Positions 1 to 5,459 of a stretch of DNA of 7,159 nucleotides are shown here, one piece after another (position 1 is the first letter of the stretch; every line of letters starts with the position of its first letter). The notes below the pieces were generated by a model. That model saw only the letters and a list, made by a program, of their open reading frames with translations. It was not told where the DNA came from and searched no databases. A program made the translations under genes and the position numbers. Source of the stretch: JAJYVT01 sp036796435 (GTDB lineage Bacteria > Actinomycetota > Acidimicrobiia > Acidimicrobiales > RAAP-2); contig DAIRCY010000115.1 of NCBI GenBank assembly GCA_036796435.1, forward strand, positions 1-7,159. Reading direction: 5' to 3'.

Positions 1-1106
1 CGGCGTGGGGTCCCTGCCCGGACATCCGGGCGGCGGTCGTCATAGACGCCCACGACGAGGGTCTCGCGCAGGAAGGGGCCCCGACGTGGAACGCCGTCGA
101 CGTCGTGGTGGAAAGGGCCAGGCGCGCTGGCGCTCCCGCCGTGCTCGTGACGCCCTGCCCGACCCTGGAGCTGCGAGCGCTCGGCGAGGTCATCGTCGCG
201 GACCCGGGCAGGCAACGATCCGGCTGGTCCCGTCTCGAGCTCATCGACCGCCGGGACGACGATCCCCGGCTGGGCCTGTACTCCGAGAGGCTGGTCGACC
301 TGGTGCGCTCGTCACAGCGGGTGGTGTGCGTGCTGAACCGCACCGGCAGGGCGAGGCTGCTCGCGTGCGCCAGCTGCGGGGAGCTGGCCCGGTGCGAGAG
401 GTGCGGATCGGCACTGTCCCAGGCGGACGAAGGTGGGCTCCGGTGCTCCCACTGCGGCATGACCCGGCCCGAGATGTGCGCGTCCTGCACCTCGACCGTC
501 CTCCGTCGCTTGAGGGTGGGTGTCTCACGGGCGCGCGAGGAGCTCGAGGTGCTGACGGGGAGGCCCGTCGGGGAGGTGACCGCCGCGACCGCCCAGCTGC
601 CCGGTGCTGACGTCCTGATCGGTACCGAAGCGGTGCTCCACCGCCTGTCTCCGTCCGACGGCTACGGGGTCGTCGTCTTCGTCGACTTCGACCAGGAGCT
701 CCTGGCCCCCCGCTTCAGGGCGGCGGCCGAGGCGCTCGGGTTGCTGGCGCTCGCCTCGCGCCTCACCGGGGGGCACACCGGGCGTGTGGCGGTACAGACC
801 AGGCAACCCGACCACCCAGCCATCAGGGCGGCCCTGCTGGCAGATCCGTCCCTCCTCACAGAGTGGGAGGAGCCGATGCGCCGGGCCCTGAAGCTTCCGC
901 CCTTCGCGGCGGTCGCTCTCGTCTACGGCGAATCAGCGGGCGAGTACGTCGCCGCGCTCGAGGGTCAGGCCGTCGAGCTGCTCGGACCGCTCGGCGGGCG
1001 CTGGATGGTGAAGGCGGCCGACAGCGACCAGCTCGCCTCGGTCCTTGCCGCCGTTCCGAGACCAGCGGGGCAGGTCAGGGTCGCGGTGAACCCGGCGCGG
1101 CTCTGA
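1..1106 (+). CDS. priA: Primosomal protein N' (PriA), C-terminal part, helicase motifs degenerate
   Basis: The window opens inside this gene; 367 codons are visible (reading frame from base 3) and the start lies upstream. PriA reloads the replisome at stalled forks. The zinc-binding region is intact, with eight cysteines in four CxxC pairs (CASC, CERC, CSHC, CASC) at 370-489. It is followed by the conserved stretch ADVLIGTEAVLHRL and the FVDFDQELLAPRFRAA segment typical of actinobacterial PriA, then the C-terminal domain (RALKLPPF) ending in VRVAVNPARL. Helicase motifs are eroded: the DEEH box reads IDAH (about 42-53), the GSATPS motif reads VTPCPT, and the GRAGRG motif reads SRLTGG. PriA of this phylum is generally regarded as lacking helicase activity, so this is probably a functional structural or loading protein and not a pseudogene. 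The frame is uninterrupted to TGA. It converges on the next gene with a 6-bp gap. Confidence 0.93.
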   Translation, partial: AWGPCPDIRAAVVIDAHDEGLAQEGAPTWNAVDVVVERARRAGAPAVLVTPCPTLELRALGEVIVADPGRQRSGWSRLELIDRRDDDPRLGLYSERLVDLVRSSQRVVCVLNRTGRARLLACASCGELARCERCGSALSQADEGGLRCSHCGMTRPEMCASCTSTVLRRLRVGVSRAREELEVLTGRPVGEVTAATAQLPGADVLIGTEAVLHRLSPSDGYGVVVFVDFDQELLAPRFRAAAEALGLLALASRLTGGHTGRVAVQTRQPDHPAIRAALLADPSLLTEWEEPMRRALKLPPFAAVALVYGESAGEYVAALEGQAVELLGPLGGRWMVKAADSDQLASVLAAVPRPAGQVRVAVNPARL

Positions 1107-1112
1107 GGCCGG

Positions 1113-1634
1113 TCACGCCCATTCCTGGCGGCGGAGCTCGTACATGGCGATCGCCGCGGCCGTCGCGACGTTCAGCGACCCGACCCTGCCCATGAGCGGA
1201 AGGAAGCCGACGGCGTCGCACGCCGCGAGCGTCGCGGCCGGAAGGCCGTGGTCCTCGTGCCCCACCGCCAGGCACACGTCGGGGCCGGCCCTCAGCTGGT
1301 GTAGAGGCACAGCGGCGTCGGCCAGCTCCAGCCCGATGACCGTGAAACCGTCCTCCCGTGCGGCGTCCGCTGCGTCGGGACCGCGTTCGAACGACGTCCA
1401 GGACAGGTACCGCTCGGTGCCCATCGACAGCTTGCCGGCCTTGGCGTTCGCCGGGCTGACCGTGGCACCCGCGAGATAGAGGTGCTCGACCCTGTAGGCG
1501 GCGGCGGTGCGGACGATCGCGCCCACGTTGTAGGGCGAGGCGACCCCGTCGAGGATCAGCGAAAGACGGCCCGTGGTCTTGCGGTTCCACTCCCGGTGCA
1601 GCCTCTTCAGGTCTGTGGGCCCGAGCTGCTTCAC
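1113..1634 (-). CDS. SpoU/TrmH-family RNA 2'-O-ribose methyltransferase
   Basis: A 173-residue SPOUT-class enzyme that would transfer methyl from S-adenosylmethionine to a ribose 2'-OH in tRNA or rRNA. All three SpoU motifs are visible: motif 1 SPYNVGAIVRTA with the conserved Asn36 and Arg42; motif 2 AVGHEDHGL with Glu127; motif 3 LPLMGRVGSLNVATAAAI (about 145-162), which forms the knotted SAM site. KLSMGTERYLSW (69-80) is also family-typical. I chose GTG at 1634 because homologues begin close to QLxPTDLKRLHREW and because this codon overlaps the upstream gene's stop as GTGA, implying translational coupling. An ATG at 1694 in frame would add 20 residues and overlap the upstream gene by 64 nt. 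A GAGGG lies 10 nt before the GTG. The substrate nucleotide cannot be read from sequence, so no gene symbol is given. Confidence 0.9.
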   Translation of the reverse strand: MKQLGPTDLKRLHREWNRKTTGRLSLILDGVASPYNVGAIVRTAAAYRVEHLYLAGATVSPANAKAGKLSMGTERYLSWTSFERGPDAADAAREDGFTVIGLELADAAVPLHQLRAGPDVCLAVGHEDHGLPAATLAACDAVGFLPLMGRVGSLNVATAAAIAMYELRRQEWA

Positions 1635-2227
1635 GGCCGCGACACCCTCAGGATCCGGTAGCCCTTGCGCGAGGAGACCTTCCTGGCTGCCCAACCCTCG
1701 CCCTCCAGCCAGCGGGCGAGAGAATCACCGCCGAGATTGTGGTGCACGACCAGCCACGCGCTGCCCGCCGGCTCCAGGCGACGCAGCCAGGTGACGAGCA
1801 TGTCGTGCAGCGCCGCCTTGCCCACCCGGATCGGCGGGTTGGACCAGATGGCGGAGAAGGTGACCTCCGGCGGGACCCGGTCGGGGGCGACCGCCCGCAG
1901 ATTCGAAGCGCCGATCCGCTCCGCGTTGGCCGCCGTGAGCGACAGCGCGCGTTCGTTCACGTCGATCGCCCACACCGTCGACCGGGGGGCGCGCACGGCG
2001 AGGGCGCATGCGATCGGGCCGTAGCCGCAGCCGAGGTCGAGCAGGTCTCCGTCCGGGGGTGCCGGCGTCGCACGGAGCAGTTCCACCGTCCCCGGGTCCA
2101 CGCCTCTCGACGAGAAGACGCCGCGGTCGGCGGCGAGCGTCAAGCGCAGGTCGGGCAGCGCCAGGTCCACCTCGTGGGGGCGCGAAGGCGCCGCCGGCGA
2201 CGTCGAGAAGTAGTGGTCGTCCGGCAT
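1631..2227 (-). CDS. RsmC/YbxB-type class I SAM-dependent methyltransferase
   Basis: 198 residues, close to the length of Bacillus YbxB-like single-domain proteins and lacking the extra N-terminal domain of E. coli RsmC. The order of motifs fits this family: DHYFSTSP at the N terminus, DRGVFSSRGVDPGT (34-47), SAM motif I LLDLGCGYGPIA (62-72), the acidic motif II AIDVNERAL (87-95), catalytic-type motif IV NPPIRVGK (130-137), and a KGYRIL tail. RsmC makes N2-methylguanosine at 16S rRNA position 1207; NPP motifs of this kind go with exocyclic amine methylation, so a guanine-N2 rRNA target is likely but not proven. It is first in a two-gene minus-strand unit with the SpoU methyltransferase (4-base overlap) and divergent from def. 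The ATG start overlaps a plus-strand ATG in the sequence CATG. Its stop is TGA. Confidence 0.88.
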   Translation of the reverse strand: MPDDHYFSTSPAAPSRPHEVDLALPDLRLTLAADRGVFSSRGVDPGTVELLRATPAPPDGDLLDLGCGYGPIACALAVRAPRSTVWAIDVNERALSLTAANAERIGASNLRAVAPDRVPPEVTFSAIWSNPPIRVGKAALHDMLVTWLRRLEPAGSAWLVVHHNLGGDSLARWLEGEGWAARKVSSRKGYRILRVSRP

Positions 2228-2236
2228 GGCAACCAG

Positions 2237-2242
2237 ACGCTA
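2237..2242 (-). promoter_or_regulatory. Candidate -10 box for the minus-strand methyltransferase pair
   Basis: Read on the minus strand this is TAGCGT, matching the actinobacterial -10 pattern TANNNT. Standard spacing puts transcription start near 2230, only about 3 nt before the ATG at 2227, so the transcript would be almost leaderless. No recognisable -35 box accompanies it. It lies back to back with the candidate def -10 box, and the 8-bp palindrome TACCGGTA (2241-2248) spans the two. Inference only. Confidence 0.45.
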
Positions 2243-2246
2243 CCGG

Positions 2247-2252
2247 TACCAT
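2247..2252 (+). promoter_or_regulatory. Candidate -10 box of the def operon, leaderless geometry
   Basis: TACCAT fits TANNNT. Six bases (GAGGGT) separate it from GTG at 2259, so the predicted +1 falls on the first base of the def start codon. That is the usual architecture of leaderless actinobacterial transcripts. No good -35 hexamer is seen 16-18 nt upstream. The lack of a usefully spaced Shine-Dalgarno before GTG 2259 (GAGGG is only one base away) supports leaderless initiation. Confidence 0.55.
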
Positions 2253-2258
2253 GAGGGT

Positions 2259-2759
2259 GTGGCCGCCTACCAGATCCGCCTCTTCGGTGACCCCGTCCTG
2301 ACGCAGCGGGCATCGGAGGTCACCGACATCGACGCCAAGCTGGCGCGCCTGGTCGACGACATGGTCGAGACGATGCACGACGCCCATGGCCTCGGCCTCG
2401 CCGCCCCGCAGGTGGGGGTGCAGAAGCGACTGTTCGTGTACCAGCTGGAGGATCGCGACCCCGTAGCGATCGTGAACCCGGTGATCAAAGAGACGCGCGG
2501 TGAGTGGGAGTACGAGGAGGGCTGCCTCTCCATACCGGGGTTGTTCTTCCCGATCGTGCGGCCGAAGGAGATCCACCTGACCGGCTACGACCTCGACGGC
2601 AACGAGATCTCCATCGAAGCCGACGAGGTAGAGGCACGTTGCTTCCAGCACGAGCTGGACCATCTCGACGGGCGGCTCCTGCTGACCATGCTCGACAGGG
2701 ATCAGCGCAAGGAAGCCATGAGAGAGCTGCGCCGCCGGGCCGAAGCCGTGGGCCAGTAG
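2259..2759 (+). CDS. def: Peptide deformylase, type 1
   Basis: Removes the N-formyl group from nascent proteins at the ribosome exit; a metal-dependent (usually Fe2+) hydrolase. With the GTG 2259 start it has 166 residues, normal for the family. The three signature motifs are present: motif 1 GLGLAAPQ (44-51), motif 2 EGCLS (87-91) with metal ligand Cys89, and motif 3 QHELDH (130-135) with His131, catalytic Glu132 and His135. The C-terminal helix is short (REL to AVGQ). GTG 2259 is preferred because the protein then begins VAAYQIRLFGDPVL, matching homologues, and because a -10-like box sits exactly one leaderless distance upstream. The longer option, ATG 2226, would overlap the divergent gene's start codon. 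It is the first gene of the operon, and the only complete gene here ending in TAG; the others end in TGA. The downstream fmt lies in the same frame. Confidence 0.96.
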   Translation: MAAYQIRLFGDPVLTQRASEVTDIDAKLARLVDDMVETMHDAHGLGLAAPQVGVQKRLFVYQLEDRDPVAIVNPVIKETRGEWEYEEGCLSIPGLFFPIVRPKEIHLTGYDLDGNEISIEADEVEARCFQHELDHLDGRLLLTMLDRDQRKEAMRELRRRAEAVGQ

Positions 2760-2762
2760 GGG
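2758..2762 (+). promoter_or_regulatory. Possible Shine-Dalgarno for the CTG start of fmt
   Basis: AGGGG overlaps the TAG stop of def and lies 6 nt before the CTG at 2769. The purine run and spacing suit a ribosome binding site serving a start at that codon, and would also favour reinitiation by ribosomes finishing def. The complementarity to the 16S 3' end is only partial. Confidence 0.4.
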
Positions 2763-2768
2763 CCCGGT

Positions 2769-3635
2769 CTGCGGATCGCATTCCTGGGCACGCCCGAACC
2801 GGCGGCCGTGGCCCTTCGTGCCCTCGCCGGAGCCGGGCACGACATCGCCGTGGTCGTCACCAGGGCCGACAAGAGGCGCGGACGCAACGCGGCGCCCACG
2901 CCGTCCCCCGTGAAGGCCGCCGCATTGCAGCTCGGCCTGCCAGTCACGCAGCGGATCGAGGACGTCCTGGACGCCGGGGTCGAGCTCGGAGTGGTCGTCG
3001 CGTTCGGGCGGATCATCAAGGACGACGTGCTCGAGCGCGTGCCGATGCTGAACTCGCACTTCTCCCTGCTTCCCCGGTGGAGGGGCGCGGCGCCGGTCGA
3101 GCGCGCCATCCTCGCGGGGGACCGCGAGACGGGTGTTTGCCTCATGGCCATCGACTCGGGACTCGACACGGGCCCCGTCTACGCGTGCGAGAGCCTGGTG
3201 ATAGGGGAGGGGGAGACCGCTGCCGAGCTCAAGGCGCGCCTCGCGGATCTGGGAGCGGCGATGCTCGTGACGGCGTTGGAACGGGGCTTGGGGGAACCGG
3301 TTCCGCAGTCTGGTGAGGCGACCTACGCCCCCAAGATCGAGCCGGAAGACCTGCGCCTCGACTGGGCTCGTCCGGCCGACGAGCTCCACCGGGTGGTGAG
3401 GGTCGGGCGGGCCTGGACGACCTGGAGGGGGCGGCGCCTTTTGGTACACAAGGCGGAGCTGGTGGGCGACCTGCCAGGGGGTAGCCGCCCGGGCGAGCTG
3501 TTCGCCGAGACGGTCGCGGCCGGCGCAGGAGGACTGCGGCTGGTGCTCGTCCAGCCTGAGGGCAAACCCGTCATCTCCGCGGGTGACTGGCTGCGTGGCG
3601 CGCGCCCCGGTGCCGGCGAGATGCTCGGCAGTTGA
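2769..3635 (+). CDS. fmt: Methionyl-tRNA formyltransferase, probable CTG start
   Basis: Transfers formyl from 10-formyltetrahydrofolate to Met-tRNAfMet, the step whose product Def later undoes. From CTG 2769 the protein has 288 residues (family about 310) and begins with the expected Rossmann strand RIAFLGTPEPAAVAL. Other hallmarks are the tRNA-contacting loop RADKRRGRNAAPTPSPVK, the catalytic segment NSHFSLLPRWRGAAPVERAI giving Asn95 and His97, and DSGLDTG with Asp133, equivalent to E. coli Asn106/His108/Asp144. The C-terminal OB-like domain is present and slightly short. Start choice: the def TAG is in the same frame at 2757, and between it and FLGTP there is no ATG, GTG or TTG; the first conventional start, GTG 2808, would delete the conserved FLGTPE. 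CTG 2769 aligns exactly with the usual initiator Met. The stop overlaps the rsmB start as TTGA. Confidence 0.93.
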   Translation: MRIAFLGTPEPAAVALRALAGAGHDIAVVVTRADKRRGRNAAPTPSPVKAAALQLGLPVTQRIEDVLDAGVELGVVVAFGRIIKDDVLERVPMLNSHFSLLPRWRGAAPVERAILAGDRETGVCLMAIDSGLDTGPVYACESLVIGEGETAAELKARLADLGAAMLVTALERGLGEPVPQSGEATYAPKIEPEDLRLDWARPADELHRVVRVGRAWTTWRGRRLLVHKAELVGDLPGGSRPGELFAETVAAGAGGLRLVLVQPEGKPVISAGDWLRGARPGAGEMLGS

Positions 3636-4792
3636 GCCGGCGGACGCGAGCGGCGACGGCGCGCGGCCTCGCCTTGGAGGCCCTCGTCGCGATCGAGGAG
3701 GGGGCCAGGGCGAACGTGGTCGTGCCGCGGCTTCTCGAACGGTCGAGGCTCGAGGAGCGGGACCGCAACCTGGTGACCGAGCTCGTCTACGGAGCCTGCC
3801 GGATGCAGCGGGCGTGCGACTGGATCTCCGACCGGTACGCCCGGGGACGCCTCGACGCCCAGGTCCGTTCGGCGATCCGTCTCGGCGTCTACCAGCTCGG
3901 CTGGACCCGCATCCCACCCCACGCCGCGGTATCCGCGACCGTCGAGGAGGTCAGCGGACCCGGCCGCTCGGTGACCAACGCGGTGCTGCGCCGCTGCGCG
4001 TCGGCGCTTGCCGGCGGCCTGCCGGTATGGCCGGACCCGGCCACCGAGCTGAGCTACCCGGACTGGATAGTCGAGCGGCTCTCCAGGGACCTCGGACCTG
4101 ACGACGCCCGGGCGGCGCTCGAGACGATGAACGAGCCGGCGGCGGCCACGGTGAGGGCGGACGGCTACATCCAGGACCGCGCCAGCCAGATGGTGGCCGC
4201 GCACCTGTCCGCGCTCGCCGGCGCCGAGGCGGTGATCCTCGACGTGTGCGCCGCCCCGGGGGGCAAGTCGACCGCCCTCGCCTCCAACGGCGCCGGCCTG
4301 GTCGTCGCGGCCGACCTGTCCGGGCCTCGGGCGCGGGTGATCGAAGCGAACGCCCGGAGGGTCGGAGCAACCGCCGTCGTAACCGCCGTCGCCGACGGCA
4401 CGGCCCCGCCGTGGCGCCGGCGGGACTTCGACGCCGTGCTCGTCGACGCGCCCTGCTCCGGCCTGGGAGTCCTGCGCCGGCGCCCCGACGCCAGGTGGAG
4501 GATCCGGAGCGGGGACGTGGATCGCCTGGGGGGCATCCAGCGTGACCTGTTGCACGCCTCCCTCGACCTGGTCCGGCCCGGTGGCGTGCTGGCCTACAGC
4601 GTGTGCACGCTCACGTCGGCGGAGACCGCCGGCATCGACAACTGGCTGGCCCGGGAGGCACCCGGGTTCGAGCCGCTCGCGCCGCCCGGCCCGCCCTGGC
4701 GTCCTGCCGGCAGGGGGGGTCTGCTCCTGCCGCAGGCCGAGGGCACGGACGGCATGTTCCTGCTGGCGCTTCGCGCCCCCCAGGTAGGGTGA
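3632..4792 (+). CDS. rsmB: 16S rRNA (cytosine-967-C5) methyltransferase RsmB, compact form
   Basis: Makes m5C967 in 16S rRNA (also called Sun or Fmu). 386 residues versus about 430-450 in typical homologues. Residues 1-130 form the NusB-like RNA-binding domain (RDRNLVTELVYG, VRSAIRLGVYQL, VTNAVLRR). The methyltransferase domain has SAM motif I DVCAAPGGKST (204-214), acidic AADLS (226-230), motif IV VDAPCSGLG (271-279) with Cys275 for product release, and motif VI YSVCTLTSAE (322-331) with the nucleophile Cys325, ending in GTDGMFLL. The link between the domains is short: NEPAAATVRA runs straight into DGYIQDRASQ, whereas E. coli RsmB has roughly 45-50 more residues there. Catalytic residues are intact, so activity is expected. 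The start is TTG inside a TTGA overlap with the fmt stop, implying coupling; no strong Shine-Dalgarno is seen. Confidence 0.94.
   Translation: MSRRTRAATARGLALEALVAIEEGARANVVVPRLLERSRLEERDRNLVTELVYGACRMQRACDWISDRYARGRLDAQVRSAIRLGVYQLGWTRIPPHAAVSATVEEVSGPGRSVTNAVLRRCASALAGGLPVWPDPATELSYPDWIVERLSRDLGPDDARAALETMNEPAAATVRADGYIQDRASQMVAAHLSALAGAEAVILDVCAAPGGKSTALASNGAGLVVAADLSGPRARVIEANARRVGATAVVTAVADGTAPPWRRRDFDAVLVDAPCSGLGVLRRRPDARWRIRSGDVDRLGGIQRDLLHASLDLVRPGGVLAYSVCTLTSAETAGIDNWLAREAPGFEPLAPPGPPWRPAGRGGLLLPQAEGTDGMFLLALRAPQVG
4369..4391 (+). repeat. Two tandem 11-nt direct repeats inside rsmB
   Basis: AACCGCCGTCG occurs at 4369-4379 and again at 4381-4391, a 12-nt period that keeps frame and encodes TAVVTAV. 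It lies between SAM motif I and motif IV. It is most likely a codon-level duplication or chance in GC-rich sequence, with no evident function. Confidence 0.5.
4785..4790 (+). promoter_or_regulatory. Candidate internal -10 box for rpe, leaderless geometry
   Basis: TAGGGT fits TANNNT and ends at the first base of the rsmB stop codon (TGA 4790-4792). Six bases (GAGCGG) separate it from ATG 4797, placing the predicted +1 on the A of the rpe start codon, the same geometry as before def. No convincing -35 is present. The same purine-rich stretch (AGGTAGGGTGAG) might instead act as a ribosome binding site. Confidence 0.45.
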
Positions 4793-4796
4793 GCGG

Positions 4797-5459
4797 ATGC
4801 TGCGCATCGCTCCGTCGATCCTGTCAGCGGACTTCGCGAAGCTGAGCGACGAGATCGAATGCATCCGTGCGGAGACGGACTGGCTGCACGTCGACGTCAT
4901 GGACGGTCACTTCGTCCCGAACCTCACCATCGGCCCGCCCGTCGTCGCAGCGATCCGCAGGCACACGGACGACTTCTTGGATTGCCACCTCATGATGACC
5001 AACCCCGGTGAGTACCTGGAGGCGTTCGCCAAGGCTGGTGCGGACAGCTGCAGCGTGCACGTGGAGGTCGGCGACACCGCCGACCTCATCTCCTCTACAC
5101 GCGAACTCGGGATGAAGGTCGGCCTGGCGGTCAACCCCGAAACCCCCATCGAAACGTGCGAGCCCTGGCTCGACCGGATCGACGTTGTGCTCGTGATGTC
5201 GGTGCATCCCGGTTTCGGCGGCCAGCACTTCATGGATGTCTCCCTGCCCAAGATCGAACGCGTCGCCGAGATCGCCGAGCGGGACAGCCTCGACCTGGCG
5301 ATCCAGGTCGACGGCGGGATCGACGCGGACACCGTGAAACTCGTCGCCAGGGCAGGAGCTGACACGTTCGTCGCCGGCAGTGCGATCTTCCGCGCGCCGG
5401 ACCCTCTCGCCGCCGCCAGGGCGATCCGCGAATCCGCCGCAGAGGCGTACCGGCGTTGA
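4797..5459 (+). CDS. rpe: Ribulose-phosphate 3-epimerase
   Basis: Interconverts D-ribulose 5-phosphate and D-xylulose 5-phosphate in the pentose phosphate pathway; a cytosolic TIM barrel needing a divalent metal. At 220 residues it has full family length. Visible motifs are IAPSILSADF (4-13), LHVDVMDGHFVPNLTIGP (30-47) with metal ligand His31 and catalytic Asp33, DCHLMM (62-67) with His64, the phosphate-binding loop MSVHPGFGGQ (134-143), and QVDGGI (170-175) with Asp172 as the partner acid, then AGSAIF. The ATG at 4797 gives the canonical N terminus, 4 nt after the rsmB stop. Its substrate ribulose 5-phosphate is also the precursor of the four-carbon unit of riboflavin, which makes its position ahead of ribD-ribE metabolically sensible (inference). 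The stop overlaps the next gene as TTGA. Confidence 0.97.
   Translation: MLRIAPSILSADFAKLSDEIECIRAETDWLHVDVMDGHFVPNLTIGPPVVAAIRRHTDDFLDCHLMMTNPGEYLEAFAKAGADSCSVHVEVGDTADLISSTRELGMKVGLAVNPETPIETCEPWLDRIDVVLVMSVHPGFGGQHFMDVSLPKIERVAEIAERDSLDLAIQVDGGIDADTVKLVARAGADTFVAGSAIFRAPDPLAAARAIRESAAEAYRR

Noticed and set aside
1092..1112. Intrinsic terminator between priA and the SpoU gene
   Set aside because: Only a 5-bp stem and no T tract on either strand.
1635..1694. Longer start (ATG 1694) for the SpoU methyltransferase
   Set aside because: The 20 extra residues do not look conserved and overlap the upstream gene by 64 nt; GTG 1634 gives the family N terminus and a GTGA coupling overlap.
2241..2248. 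Palindrome TACCGGTA as a proven operator
   Set aside because: Eight base pairs are too short to assign to a regulator; kept only as part of the divergent promoter finding.
2226..2258. ATG 2226 as the def start
   Set aside because: It overlaps the divergent gene's start codon, has no ribosome binding site, and adds a non-conserved 11-residue lead; a -10-like box lies between it and GTG 2259.
1725..3917. A very long open frame on the minus strand (730 codons) spanning the methyltransferase, def and fmt
   Set aside because: It runs antisense to three strongly recognisable genes, gives low-complexity Arg/Gly/Pro-rich protein, and is the expected by-product of GC-rich third codon positions.
3323..4900. 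A 525-codon minus-strand open frame antisense to fmt, rsmB and rpe
   Set aside because: No recognisable domain, biased composition, and complete overlap with confident plus-strand genes.
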